Origin: Candidatus Binatia bacterium
Lineage (GTDB): Bacteria; Desulfobacterota; Binatia; UBA9968; JAJDTQ01
Assembly: GCA_951813575.1 (NCBI GenBank)
Contig: OX638375.1
Coordinates: forward strand, 1,279,001 to 1,343,000
Length of the DNA: 64,000 nt
Direction: 5' to 3'
Position 1 is the stretch's first letter, and each line of letters begins with the position of its first letter. The notes under the pieces were generated by a model that was not told where the DNA came from, ran no database searches, and saw only the letters and a list, made by a program, of their open reading frames with translations. Of the stretch, positions 53,212-62,390 are shown piece after piece. A program made the translations under genes and the position numbers.

Positions 53212-54159
53212 CTACTTGTCCTCGTCGTCCTCGTCCATCGACATGGCCTTCAGGTGTTTGTCGATGGTGGTGTAGCCCTTCCACTGGTCCACCAGCCAGT
53301 AGCGGATGCCGAACTCGAACCGGAGCTCCCGGCTCTCGCCGTCGCTGGGGTTGAAGTGCTGGTGGTGCATCATGCCGGGAGGGACGTGGACGGCGTCGCC
53401 CTGCTCCCAGGTGTACTGCTTGCCGCCGATCTCCGAGTAGCCGGCGCCCTTCAGGGCATAGAGATACGCCTCCGGATGGGCGTGGCTGTGGCTCTTGGAA
53501 CGGGGCAGCTCGACGAAGATGGAGCTGATGGCCGCGGCCGTGGCCTTGAAACCGTTGCGGTTGCCGCTCCGGCCCATGAGAAAATAGGTAGCGCCGTGCT
53601 TGGACTCGGCGGAGAGCTCGTGCTGGTCCTGGTGCATGGAGATACGCCGGCCGTCCTCCGGCCAGTCCTGCGATTCCTCCGGACCGATGGCGGCCAGCGT
53701 CGCCGAATCGGTGGCGCCACAGTCCTCGAACTGGTCCATGCGACCCATGTACACCGACGCCTCCAGGTGCCAGGCCAGCCCGGAGATATAGCCCACCGGG
53801 ACATCCCCGGTGTTGAACAACTGGTGCTGGGACCGGTAGGGCACGTGCAGGACGGTGCCCGGACCGAAGTCGTAACGCTTGCCGTCCAGCACCATGCAGC
53901 CGGTGCCGCTCTCGACGTAGATGGCTTCCTCGCCGTGGCTGTGACGCCCGGTATGCCATCCCACGGGAATCTCGGCCCGCATCATCATGCTGCCCCCGGT
54001 GGGAAATCCCCGCTCGGGCGCGATCATCAACGCCGCCCTGGCGTCCTGCCGCGTCCGGACCCACTCGAGCTCCTTGTGGTGCGCCACCCGGGGCGCGTTT
54101 TCCACGAACTCCTCGTTCCGTTCGGTCGCGTTCAGCCATTCGCTGTAGAAATCACTCAT
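53212..54159 (-). CDS. Bicupin protein
   Basis: A 315-residue double cupin. Domain 1 (about 45-130) has GWHTGRHSHGEEAIYVESGTGCMVLDGK and VPYRSQHQLFNTG. Domain 2 (about 210-300) has SHSHAHPEAYLYALKGAGYSEIGGK and VHVPPGMMHHQHFNPS. Both carry complete His/Glu metal sets, so both sites could bind iron or another metal. The ATG at 54159 follows GGAGGAACC. It is convergent with oligopeptidase B, with only 28 bases between stops. It may be a ring-cleaving dioxygenase, but this is not decided by sequence. Confidence 0.75.
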   Translation of the reverse strand: MSDFYSEWLNATERNEEFVENAPRVAHHKELEWVRTRQDARAALMIAPERGFPTGGSMMMRAEIPVGWHTGRHSHGEEAIYVESGTGCMVLDGKRYDFGPGTVLHVPYRSQHQLFNTGDVPVGYISGLAWHLEASVYMGRMDQFEDCGATDSATLAAIGPEESQDWPEDGRRISMHQDQHELSAESKHGATYFLMGRSGNRNGFKATAAAISSIFVELPRSKSHSHAHPEAYLYALKGAGYSEIGGKQYTWEQGDAVHVPPGMMHHQHFNPSDGESRELRFEFGIRYWLVDQWKGYTTIDKHLKAMSMDEDDEDK

Positions 54160-54430
54160 CGGTTCCTCCGCTGGGCCGTCCCGTACACGTCCCGGCCAAC
54201 CCTCGTTTGCTTGAGCCTTCTTAGACGAATTCCGACGCCACCACAAGAACACACCACCCGAACACGGGCGGGCTGTTTGACATTCCAACCATCATGAACT
54301 AGTGAAATTGACCGTTCGACAAACATTGACAAATTGAAACCGACCCTGGGAGCTGACCCCGCCCTCCTCCCTGCCCGACCCGGATCGGTTCAGTACCACC
54401 CTCTGTTGTGCCCGAAGGGTGAGGCAATAC

Positions 54431-55375
54431 ATGGACAGCACCTGTTCCTCGTCAGTTCGGGACGATGACGCCAACGCACAGCAGTGGCAATTCGCGTACC
54501 GCGAAGCCCTGAGTCCATACATCATCAAACGGGTCCTGCTCATCGTCGGCCTCTACCTGAGTTTGTACAGCGCCATTTGCCCCCTGGGCGCCAACGACCT
54601 CCCATTGACCCAACGCCTGGCCTATTTCGGCCTGTGCGCGGCCTTGTGCACCCCCCTGTGCCACGCCGAGTACGTGGTGACGCTCTACCTCACGCGGTTC
54701 TGGACGACATGCCGCATCGCGTTGGCGGTCGCCGCGTACACGCTGGTCGCCACGCCGAGCTCCACCGCCATCGCGTACGGGGTCGACACCATGTTCCATG
54801 GAGAACTCTCCGCCCACGGTTTGCCGGTGGTGTTCCTGTTCATGACGCTGTCCGTCGTGCTGTGCACCGCGGTCGTCCACTACCTGGTCGCCCAACGCGT
54901 GAGAAACGAATCCGCCGGTGCTCCGGCAACGGAGTCGGTTCCCGAACCGGTTTCGCCCGACCTTCCCGACAGCCGCCCGGAAGACCGGGCGGAACCCGCC
55001 CCGGGAACCCGGCCAACCCGGTCCAAGTTCCTCGACCGCGTGGACCCCGAGATCGGCCGCGACATCATCTTTCTCAAGATGAGCGATCACTACGTGGAGG
55101 TCGTCACCGCCAAGGGGCGCTGCGCCATCCTGATGCGTTTCGCCGACGCCGTCGCCGAACTCGGCGGCACGGGCGTTCGCGTCCACCGTTCCTACTGGGT
55201 CGCCTACCGCCATGTGAACGGCTGGGCGAGACGCAACCAACGCACGGTGCTGCGGCTCGACGGCGGCCACATGATTCCGGTCAGCCGTACCTACCTCGAT
55301 GCCGTACGGGCGGCGCTCGAGCGTTATCGCGCCGGCGTCCTCGCCACCCGCCGTCCACCTTCCAGGCACGCTTGA
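54431..55375 (+). CDS. Membrane-anchored LytTR-type transcriptional regulator
   Basis: A 314-residue protein. Four hydrophobic segments fill about residues 30-165, followed by an acidic and Pro-rich linker. The LytTR DNA-binding domain covers about 200-300: DIIFLKMSDHYVEVVTAKGRCAILMRFADAVAEL, VHRSYWVAYRHVNGW and DGGHMIPVSRTY. There is no receiver domain, so it may sense a membrane signal directly. The ATG at 54431 is used (GAAGGGTGAGG upstream). The 271-base gap upstream of it holds no gene. Its stop codon lies within the -35 box of the next promoter. Confidence 0.85.
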   Translation: MDSTCSSSVRDDDANAQQWQFAYREALSPYIIKRVLLIVGLYLSLYSAICPLGANDLPLTQRLAYFGLCAALCTPLCHAEYVVTLYLTRFWTTCRIALAVAAYTLVATPSSTAIAYGVDTMFHGELSAHGLPVVFLFMTLSVVLCTAVVHYLVAQRVRNESAGAPATESVPEPVSPDLPDSRPEDRAEPAPGTRPTRSKFLDRVDPEIGRDIIFLKMSDHYVEVVTAKGRCAILMRFADAVAELGGTGVRVHRSYWVAYRHVNGWARRNQRTVLRLDGGHMIPVSRTYLDAVRAALERYRAGVLATRRPPSRHA

Positions 55376-55401
55376 CAGTCATCACGGGCGGAGTCTATAA
55401 A
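55372..55401 (+). promoter_or_regulatory. Candidate sigma70 promoter for the luciferase-like/Mo-hydroxylase cluster
   Basis: TTGACA (55372-55377), 18 bases, TATAAA (55396-55401): one of the best consensus matches in the window. It would give a leader of about 240 bases before the gene at 55646. Confidence 0.55.
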
Positions 55402-55523
55402 TGAAGCTCGCTCGGAAGGTCATGCGGAACGTCAATGCCTTGGCGCGGTCCAAGAGTGCTCCTGCCCGGCCGCGCCGTTCTGGGTCCCCCAGCAGCGACA
55501 TCGTCCGTTCATGAAATCCCCCG

Positions 55524-55549
55524 GAAATGACGCCTTGAGGCGTCATTTC
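55524..55549 (+). promoter_or_regulatory. Leader hairpin 1
   Basis: GAAATGACGCC-TTGA-GGCGTCATTTC, an 11-bp perfect stem with a 4-base loop inside the leader of the 55646 gene. No T-run follows. Confidence 0.5.
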
Positions 55550-55575
55550 GAGCACTAGGAACGAGTGACCCGAGC

Positions 55576-55606
55576 CCCCACGCCGGGCGTGGGGCGGAAT
55601 TCTTTT
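55576..55606 (+). terminator. Leader hairpin 2, intrinsic-terminator-like
   Basis: CCCCACGC-CGG-GCGTGGGG, then CGGAATTCTTTT. It ends about 25 bases before the ribosome binding site of the downstream gene. It could terminate the LytTR transcript or act as an attenuator. Confidence 0.45.
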
Positions 55607-55645
55607 CGTGTCAACGACCACAAGAAACCGCAAGGAGGTTTGAGC

Positions 55646-56635
55646 ATGGCGACAAATTTGAAGTTCGGACTGCTGTTGCCCCATTTCGGGGATCAAGGAT
55701 CGGCGGAGAAGTGCATCGAAGGATCGAAGCTGGCCGAGTCGTTGGGATTCGACTCCGTCTGGGTCCGCGACCACCTGGTCTTCGAGCCCCACGGCATGGA
55801 GGGCACGGACAATACCCATATCGAGTGCGTCGCCATCCTTTCGGCGATCTCGTCGGTGTGCAAGAACCTGATCCTGGGCTCGGGTACGATGATCTCCCAC
55901 AGACACCCGATCCACCTGGCCCAGTGCATGGCGGCCCTGAGCGTCCTGGCCGACGGCAAGGTCATCATGGGAATCGGCGCGGGAACGTTCCAGCATGAGT
56001 TCGCCGCGGCCGGGCTCAAGAACACGCGGGACGACCGCTTCAACATGGCCAAGATCAACTCCAACATCGTACGGCGGCTCTGGGCCGGCGAGAAGGTGGA
56101 CTACGAGGACGAGTACTACTCCTTCACGGATGTGGAGCTCAAGCCGACGCCCTTGGCGCCCATCCCCATCTGGTACGGCGGCGGCACCCCGGCTTCGTGC
56201 CGGCGCGCGGTGGACTACTGTGACGGGTGGATGCCCGGACGGATCCCGCTGCGCACCTTCCACAAATGCATCAAGTACCTGCATGACCTGTGCGACAAGG
56301 CCGGCAAGCCCATGGTCACCACCGGCGCCATTCCCATCACCAGCATCGCCAAGGACAAGGACACGGCGGTGAGCAAGGTCAACGCGCCGGGTCTCATCAA
56401 CGAGGGCAACAAGAAGCCCACCTGGGTGAAGCCCGAATCCGGCACCTTCTCCAAGCTCGAGGACATCGAGGGGCTGCTGCTGGCAGGCACTCCCGAGGAC
56501 ATCGTCCGCGACACGCAGCGCTACGAAGAGGGCGGGCTCAACCACATCGTCTACGACCTCCGGTTCCGCTACGAAGACTGGTACGAGCAGATCGAGCTGC
56601 TGGGCAAGGAAGTCCTGCCGGCGGTCCGCGCCTAG
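55646..56635 (+). CDS. Luciferase-like (LLM class) flavin/F420-dependent oxidoreductase
   Basis: A 329-residue TIM-barrel enzyme of the bacterial luciferase family: KFGLLLPHFGDQGSAEKCIEG, LAESLGFDSVWVRDHLVF, LILGSGTMISHRHPIHLAQ, LADGKVIMGIGAG and PLAPIPIWYGGGTPASCRRA. It transfers hydride or oxygen using FMNH2 or F420. The ATG follows AAGGAGG. It is the first gene of a plus-strand cluster with a hydrolase, a second LLM enzyme and a Mo-hydroxylase, pointing to oxidative breakdown of a heterocyclic or amide compound. Cofactor not distinguishable here. Confidence 0.85.
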   Translation: MATNLKFGLLLPHFGDQGSAEKCIEGSKLAESLGFDSVWVRDHLVFEPHGMEGTDNTHIECVAILSAISSVCKNLILGSGTMISHRHPIHLAQCMAALSVLADGKVIMGIGAGTFQHEFAAAGLKNTRDDRFNMAKINSNIVRRLWAGEKVDYEDEYYSFTDVELKPTPLAPIPIWYGGGTPASCRRAVDYCDGWMPGRIPLRTFHKCIKYLHDLCDKAGKPMVTTGAIPITSIAKDKDTAVSKVNAPGLINEGNKKPTWVKPESGTFSKLEDIEGLLLAGTPEDIVRDTQRYEEGGLNHIVYDLRFRYEDWYEQIELLGKEVLPAVRA

Positions 56636-56742
56636 GCGCCGGACTGCCTCGACGAAGCATGCAGGGGCGGCCGGCCGGTCGTCCCTGCCGGAGATCGTCC
56701 CGCCGACATTTGCCGCGGCGCAGACCACGATGGGAGAGCCAC

Positions 56743-57657
56743 ATGCAAACAGAGGACGTCTATTTTTATAGCGAGGGCTACAAGGTCCACGGCACCATCT
56801 ACCTGCCGGACGGCGACGCGGGCAAACCCTGGCCGGGCATCGTCCAGGGCCCCGGCTTCCTGGGCCTCAAGGACGCCAAGCACTACATCCTGATGTTCGA
56901 GCGGCTGTGCGAGGCCGGCTACGCCTGCCTGTGCTTCGACTACCGCGGCTGGGGCCAGAGCGAGGGCCCGCAGAAGGGCTGGGTCATGCCCACCTGGCAG
57001 GCCGAGGACATCCGCAACGCCATCAGCTACATGGAGACCCGCGACGACGTGGACTCCGACCGCATCGCCACCTACGGCTCCGGCGGCACCGGCGGCGGCA
57101 ACGCGGTTCTGGTGGGCGGCACCGACGAGCGGGTCAAGGCCGTGGTCTGTTACCTCGGCGTGTGCAACGGCCGCGACTGGCTCCATTCCATGCGCCGGGA
57201 GTACGAGTGGATCGACTACCTCAAGCGCATCGAGGAAGACCGCCGGCAGCGGGCGCTGACCGGCGCCGGCGAGCTGGTGGCGGCGCGCGAGGAGATCATG
57301 GTGCAGACCCCGGAGCGCAAGACCACCAACATCAAGAAAGAGGTGGCGTCCAAGATCCCCAACCAGATGCCGCTGCAGTGCGCCGACGCCATCCTGGACT
57401 ACGCGCCGGAGGACGTCGTCCACAAGATCTCGCCGCGGGGCGTGCTGTTCATCGCGGTGGAATACGACGCCACCACGCCCGAGGAGCACTCCGTCCGCAT
57501 GTACGAGAAGGCGGGAGAGCCCAAGAAGCTCGTCATGCTGAAGAAGACCACCCACTACGGCGTCTACAACGACTACTTCGACCAGATCGCCGGCGAGGTG
57601 GTGGACTGGTACAACCGCCACCTGAAATACGACCGCATCGGCATTACCGAACCCTAG
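56743..57657 (+). CDS. Alpha/beta hydrolase (dienelactone-hydrolase/YcjY-like) with altered nucleophile elbow
   Basis: A 304-residue protein. Strand and oxyanion region: PGIVQGPGFLGLKDAKHY. Core: YACLCFDYRGWGQSEG. The acidic residue lies in FIAVEYDATTP near 245, and a His is in KKTTHYGVYND near 270. The elbow reads TYGSGGTGGGN. Where relatives have Gly-X-Ser-X-Ser/Gly-Gly, the nucleophile Ser appears to be Gly. It may therefore use a neighbouring Ser or Thr or be non-hydrolytic. Start ATG after a GGGAGAG site. It lies between the two LLM oxidoreductases in one operon. Confidence 0.75.
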   Translation: MQTEDVYFYSEGYKVHGTIYLPDGDAGKPWPGIVQGPGFLGLKDAKHYILMFERLCEAGYACLCFDYRGWGQSEGPQKGWVMPTWQAEDIRNAISYMETRDDVDSDRIATYGSGGTGGGNAVLVGGTDERVKAVVCYLGVCNGRDWLHSMRREYEWIDYLKRIEEDRRQRALTGAGELVAAREEIMVQTPERKTTNIKKEVASKIPNQMPLQCADAILDYAPEDVVHKISPRGVLFIAVEYDATTPEEHSVRMYEKAGEPKKLVMLKKTTHYGVYNDYFDQIAGEVVDWYNRHLKYDRIGITEP

Positions 57658-57696
57658 CGCCGGGTTTCACGCACACGTCCATTCGAGGAGCTGATC

Positions 57697-58719
57697 ATGG
57701 GTAAATTCGAATTCGGCATCCGGGTGCCCAACTCGGGACCGCTCTCCAGCAAGGAGAACATCGTCAAGGCTGCGCAGAACTCGGAGGAGCTGGGGTTCGA
57801 CACCATCTGGCTCCACGACCACGTGGTGTGGAGCTCGGAGATGCACCGGCACCACATCTCATCGGGAGCCGCCGAGGCCCTCACCGACGCCCAGGAAGCC
57901 AACTTCTTCGAGTGCATGACCACCATGTCGTACCTGGCCGCCAAGACCAAGAACATCCAGATCGGCGTGGCCTGCCTGGTGATGCCCCTGCGCAACCCCA
58001 TCTACGCGGCCAAGCAGTGCGCCACCCTGGACCACCTGTGCGACGGGCGGCTCCTGGTGGGCGTGGGGCTCGGCTCCAAGGCCACCCGCGACTCCAGCGA
58101 GTTCGACGTGTTCGAGGTGCCCATCAAGGGCCGGGGCAACCGCACCGACGAGTACATTGAGGCCATGAAGGCCATCTGGACCCAGCCCATGGCCTCCTAC
58201 GAGGGCAAGTACCTCAAGTTCGACAACGCCGAGATCCACCCCAAGCCGCTGCAGAAGCCCCACCCTCCGGTGTGGGTGGGCGGCTGGATGGACCAGGCGG
58301 CGGTGCGAGCCGGCCGTTACGGCGAGGGCTGGATCCCCGGGTGGCTGTCGCCCAAGGAGATGGCCCGGGGCTGCGAGCTCCTGAGGAATGCGGCCGAAGA
58401 GGCCGGCCGGGATCCCGCGGGCATCAAGATCGCGGTGGAAAAGCTGGCCGCCATCGCCCGCACCCGTGACGAGGCCATGACCCTGGCGCTCCCCACCATC
58501 CGCGAGAGCTCCCATACCTACGAGCGCGACGTGGACAACATCCAGTTCGCCCTGGACCGCCACATCATCGGCTCGGTGGACGACGTCCGCCGCCGCATCG
58601 ACGAGTTCATCGAGGCCGGCGTGCAGCACTTCGAGTTGAAGCTCATCTACCCGGACATGGACACCATGCAGAAAGAGATGCTGCTCTGGTCGGAGGAGAT
58701 CATACCGCACTATGTCTAG
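57697..58719 (+). CDS. Luciferase-like (LLM class) oxidoreductase, second copy
   Basis: A 340-residue LLM-family enzyme, only distantly similar to that at 55646: FGIRVPNSGPLSSKENIVKAAQNSEELGFDTIWLHDHVVW, IQIGVACLVMPLRNPIYAAKQCATLDHLCDGRLLVGVGLG and PHPPVWVGGWMDQAAVRAGRYGEGW. The ATG follows GAGGAG. Its stop overlaps the start of the [2Fe-2S] subunit gene by 8 bases, so expression of the oxidoreductase and the Mo-hydroxylase is coupled. Confidence 0.87.
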   Translation: MGKFEFGIRVPNSGPLSSKENIVKAAQNSEELGFDTIWLHDHVVWSSEMHRHHISSGAAEALTDAQEANFFECMTTMSYLAAKTKNIQIGVACLVMPLRNPIYAAKQCATLDHLCDGRLLVGVGLGSKATRDSSEFDVFEVPIKGRGNRTDEYIEAMKAIWTQPMASYEGKYLKFDNAEIHPKPLQKPHPPVWVGGWMDQAAVRAGRYGEGWIPGWLSPKEMARGCELLRNAAEEAGRDPAGIKIAVEKLAAIARTRDEAMTLALPTIRESSHTYERDVDNIQFALDRHIIGSVDDVRRRIDEFIEAGVQHFELKLIYPDMDTMQKEMLLWSEEIIPHYV

Positions 58720-59212
58720 ACCTGCTCGAGCCCTTGTGGAACTGCGCTTCGAGCTCAACGGCAGGGACGTGGCCGTGGAGTGCGAGCCGCAGCAGACCCT
58801 TTCGGAAGTCCTTCGGAACCGGCTGAACCTCACCGGCGCCAAGATCTCGTGCGAAGTGCAGGTCTGCGGCGCGTGCACGGTGCTGGTGGACGGCCTGCCG
58901 GTGAGCTCCTGCACCTACCTGGCCTACGAGGCCCAGGGGCGCACCGTCACCACCATCGAGGGGCTGGAGGACCGTGACCGCACGCTGCACCCCATCCAGC
59001 AGTGCTTCATCGACGAGTTCGCGTTCCAGTGCGGCTTCTGCACCCCGGGCATGATCCTGTCCGTCAAGGCGTTGCTCGACGACAACCCCGACCCCACCGA
59101 CGACGAGATCATCCACCACATGGACGGCAACCTCTGCCGCTGCACCGGGTACGTCTCCATCCTGAAGGCGATCCGCAAGGCGGCGGCGGTGATGAAGGAG
59201 GGGCGCGAATGA
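58712..59212 (+). CDS. Molybdenum hydroxylase, [2Fe-2S] subunit (CoxS/XdhC-like small subunit)
   Basis: A 166-residue electron-transfer subunit. The plant-ferredoxin-type cluster uses Cys47, Cys52, Cys55 and Cys67. The second, helical cluster uses Cys107, Cys110, Cys142 and Cys144 (QCGFCTPGM, LCRCTGY). Electrons pass from the molybdenum centre to FAD through these. It overlaps the LLM gene upstream and the large-subunit gene downstream (ATGA). Confidence 0.93.
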   Translation: MSRPARALVELRFELNGRDVAVECEPQQTLSEVLRNRLNLTGAKISCEVQVCGACTVLVDGLPVSSCTYLAYEAQGRTVTTIEGLEDRDRTLHPIQQCFIDEFAFQCGFCTPGMILSVKALLDDNPDPTDDEIIHHMDGNLCRCTGYVSILKAIRKAAAVMKEGRE

Positions 59213-61509
59213 GCGACGACAAGAGCCGCGATTTCGAGGTGGTCAACCGCTCGGTGCCGCGCCGCGACGGCCGCGCCAAGGTATCCGGCCGGGCGCTCTA
59301 CGTGAGCGACGTCAAGCTCGCGGGCATGGCCTACGCCAAGGTGCTGCGGAGCCCCTACGCCCACGCGACCATCGTCTCCATGGACACCTCCCGGGCCGAG
59401 GCCCATCCCGGCGTCTACAACGTGCTGCGGGGCGACGACCTGGAGGGCCTGAACCCCTACTTCGGCCACGCCGTCAAGGACCATCCCCTGGTGGCCATCG
59501 ACAAGGTCCGCTACGCGGGCGAGCCCGTGGCCGCGGTCATCGCCGAGGACGAGCTCACCGCCTACGAGGCGCTGGAACTGATCCATGTCGAGTACGAGGA
59601 GTTGCCGGCGGTCATGGAACCCCAGGAGTCGCTGGCGGCGGACGCACCGCTGCTCCACCAGCGCCAGTTCGAGGCCGGCGCGCTGCGCGGGTTCGAAGGC
59701 GAGGTCACCGCGGGGCGTGGCACCAACCTGTGCCAGGAGCACCACATCAAGTGGGGCGACGTGGACGAAGCGTTCGCCAACGCCGCGGCCGTGGCGGAGG
59801 GCGAATACTACTTCCCGATGGCCTATGCCTACGCCATGGAGCCCTACGTCGCCATCGCCGAGGTGGGCGACGACGGCGTCACCATCTACTCCTCGGCCCA
59901 GCACCCCTTCATGGTGCGCCACGACCTGAAGACCATCTTCGACATGCCGGTGAGCCAGATCCGCCTCATCGTGCCGTTCGTGGGCGGCGGCTACGGCAGC
60001 AAGTCGTACACCAAGATCGAGCCGCTGGCGTCGGCCTGCGCGTGGAAGGCGCGGCGCCCGGTGAAGCTCCAGCTCAGCGTCGAAGAAGCCATGCTTACCA
60101 CCCGCGGCGACGACGCCCTCACCTGGATGCGCACCGCGGTGGACGCCGACGGCAAGATCATCGCACGCCAGGCCAAGATCTACATGAACACCGGCGCCTA
60201 CGCGGAGAACAGCCCGCTGGTGTGTGAGAAATCGTCCAACCGCTGCGTCGGACCGTACGCCATCCCCAACGTCCAGATCGACAACCACATGGTCTACACC
60301 AACACGGTGCCAGCGAGTTCCTTCCGGGGCTTCGGCTGCGCCCAGGTGACCATGGCCGGCGAGTCCCAGATCGACGAGCTGGCGGCCAAGATCGGCATGG
60401 ACCCCTACGAGTTCCGCCTGCACAACGCGGCGCGGCCCAAGCAGGAGTTCTTTCCCGGCATGCGTCCGTTCGACGGCACCCTGACCGAGGACCTCAAGAT
60501 CGTCGCCGAGAACATCGGCTGGAAGGAGCCCCTGCCGAGCGGCCACGGGCGCAGCATCGGCTGCTCCGCCAGCGACGCCGGCGCCTATCCGCTCACCTCC
60601 ACGGCCGTGCGCGTGCACGCCGACGGCTCGGCGTCGCTGATGATCGGCAGCACCGAGCTGGGCCAGGGCAGCCACACCGTGCTGCCGCAGATCGCGGCCG
60701 AGGAACTCGGCATACCCTTCGACCTGGTCCGGGTGGTGTCCTCCGACACCGCCATCACGCCTTACGACCGTTCCACCGGCGCCAGCCGCACCACCACCCT
60801 CATGGGCCGGGCGGTGCAGGAGGCCAGCCAGGAAGCCAAGGAGCAGATGGTCCGCATGGCGGCGGACGTGCTCGGGGTCGAGGAATCGGAGATCGAGTCC
60901 GTCCGCGGCGGCATCACCTGCGGCGAGGCGCGGCTCAACTGGTCCGAGGTGCTGACCCGCTACTACAAGCTCCCGGACGGCGAGGTCATCGGCCGCGCCT
61001 ACATCCGCAAGGACAAGGACTTCGCGCAGTTGCCGGTGTTCTGGGAAGCCGCCTCCACGGGCATCGAGGTATCGGTGGACGAGGAGACCGGCAAGGTGAC
61101 CATGGAGAAGCTCGGCACCTGCGGCGACGTGGGCCTGGCCATCAACCCGGCGCTGGCCGAGGGGCAGGACATCGGCGCCGCCACCACCGGCATGGGCATC
61201 GGCATGTTCGAGGAGCTGGAGTTCGACCGCAACCAGTTGCTCAACGGCAACCTGCTGGAGTACCGGCTGCCTCGGTTCTCGGACATGCCGCGGACGGTGA
61301 AACTGGAGCTGGTCCAGAACCGGGACGGCGTGGGCCCCTACGGCGCCAAGGGGGGCGGCGAAGCATCGCTCAACTCGCTGCCGGCCAACATCGCCAACGC
61401 GGTGTACGCCGCCACCGGCGCGCGGATACGCCGGGCACCGCTCACGCCTGAGAAGGTCTGGCGCGCCATTCGGGAAACGCGCGCCGCACGTGGAGAGAAC
61501 GAGTCATGA
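59209..61509 (+). CDS. Molybdenum hydroxylase, molybdopterin-binding large subunit
   Basis: A 766-residue xanthine-oxidase-family catalytic subunit. It starts VVNRSVPRRDGRAKVSGRALY, then has the Moco motifs VGGGYGSKSYTKIEP and PASSFRGFGCAQVTMAGE, plus STELGQGSHTVLPQIAAEELG. The catalytic Glu is near residue 718 in GAKGGGEAS. The loop around SFRGFG lacks the AYRCSFR motif of CO dehydrogenase, so it should hydroxylate an organic substrate. The order small-large-medium with overlaps is seen in several aromatic and aldehyde hydroxylases. The ATG at 59209 overlaps the small-subunit stop. Confidence 0.92.
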   Translation: MSDDKSRDFEVVNRSVPRRDGRAKVSGRALYVSDVKLAGMAYAKVLRSPYAHATIVSMDTSRAEAHPGVYNVLRGDDLEGLNPYFGHAVKDHPLVAIDKVRYAGEPVAAVIAEDELTAYEALELIHVEYEELPAVMEPQESLAADAPLLHQRQFEAGALRGFEGEVTAGRGTNLCQEHHIKWGDVDEAFANAAAVAEGEYYFPMAYAYAMEPYVAIAEVGDDGVTIYSSAQHPFMVRHDLKTIFDMPVSQIRLIVPFVGGGYGSKSYTKIEPLASACAWKARRPVKLQLSVEEAMLTTRGDDALTWMRTAVDADGKIIARQAKIYMNTGAYAENSPLVCEKSSNRCVGPYAIPNVQIDNHMVYTNTVPASSFRGFGCAQVTMAGESQIDELAAKIGMDPYEFRLHNAARPKQEFFPGMRPFDGTLTEDLKIVAENIGWKEPLPSGHGRSIGCSASDAGAYPLTSTAVRVHADGSASLMIGSTELGQGSHTVLPQIAAEELGIPFDLVRVVSSDTAITPYDRSTGASRTTTLMGRAVQEASQEAKEQMVRMAADVLGVEESEIESVRGGITCGEARLNWSEVLTRYYKLPDGEVIGRAYIRKDKDFAQLPVFWEAASTGIEVSVDEETGKVTMEKLGTCGDVGLAINPALAEGQDIGAATTGMGIGMFEELEFDRNQLLNGNLLEYRLPRFSDMPRTVKLELVQNRDGVGPYGAKGGGEASLNSLPANIANAVYAATGARIRRAPLTPEKVWRAIRETRAARGENES

Positions 61510-62375
61510 TGCCGCTGCGACGCTTCGCCATCCACCGCCCCGCCGACCTGCGGGAAGCCGCGGAAATGCTCGACCACTACGGTGAGAACGGCAGCCTCTA
61601 CGCCGGCGGCACCGAGCTCCTGCTGGCCATGCGGCACGACCTGCTGCGCTACGCGCACCTGATCGACATCAAGACCGTGGCGGGCCTCGACGGCATCGAG
61701 CGCCGCGATGAGCATCTGCACATCGGCGCCGCCGCCACCCACCGGACCATCGAGCGCTCCGCCGTCGTCCGGGAGCAGCTCCCGGTCATGGCCGAGATGG
61801 CGGCCAACGTCGCCAACGTGCGCGTGCGCGCCACCGGCACGCTGGGCGGGAATCTCGCCTTCGCCGAGCCCCACTCCGATCCGGCCACCCTGTTGCTGGC
61901 CCTGGGCGGTAATGCCCGGGCGCAGGGCAAGTCGGGCGAGCGGACGCTTGCCATGGACGAGCTTCTGGCCGGCGCATATGAGAATTCCCTGGCGCAGGAC
62001 GAGATCCTGACCGGCGTGGACGTGCCGGTGCCGGGGCCGTCTCAACGCACCGCCTACCTCAAGTTCCAGGTGCACGAGCGGCCGCTGCTGGGGCTGGCGC
62101 TCTCGCTTGAGCTGGACGATGACGGCGGAGTGATCCGCGAAGCCCGTTGCGCCGTGGGCTGCGTGAGCCCCACCCCGTGCCGGTCCGCGACTGCCGAGAG
62201 CCTCATCGCCGGCCCCGCGGACTCACTCGAGCAGCGCATTGAGGAGGCCGGCGAGGCCCTCGCGGACGAGGCCGCGCTGACCGACGATCGCGAAGGCAGC
62301 GCCGAGTACAAACGCCACCTCATCGGCGTGTTGCTGCGCCGCGCCGCCAGGAAATGCCTCAACGGCAACGGCTGA
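61506..62375 (+). CDS. Molybdenum hydroxylase, FAD-binding medium subunit
   Basis: A 289-residue FAD subunit of the CoxM type. The two flavin motifs are YAGGTELLLAMR (near 32) and TLGGNLAFAEPHSD (near 117), followed by the CO-dehydrogenase flavoprotein C-terminal domain (LKFQVHERPLLGLALSLEL). Its ATG overlaps the large-subunit stop (ATGA). It completes a three-subunit hydroxylase. Electron acceptor and substrate unknown. Confidence 0.92.
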   Translation: MMPLRRFAIHRPADLREAAEMLDHYGENGSLYAGGTELLLAMRHDLLRYAHLIDIKTVAGLDGIERRDEHLHIGAAATHRTIERSAVVREQLPVMAEMAANVANVRVRATGTLGGNLAFAEPHSDPATLLLALGGNARAQGKSGERTLAMDELLAGAYENSLAQDEILTGVDVPVPGPSQRTAYLKFQVHERPLLGLALSLELDDDGGVIREARCAVGCVSPTPCRSATAESLIAGPADSLEQRIEEAGEALADEAALTDDREGSAEYKRHLIGVLLRRAARKCLNGNG

Positions 62376-62390
62376 ACGCTGTATCCCGCT

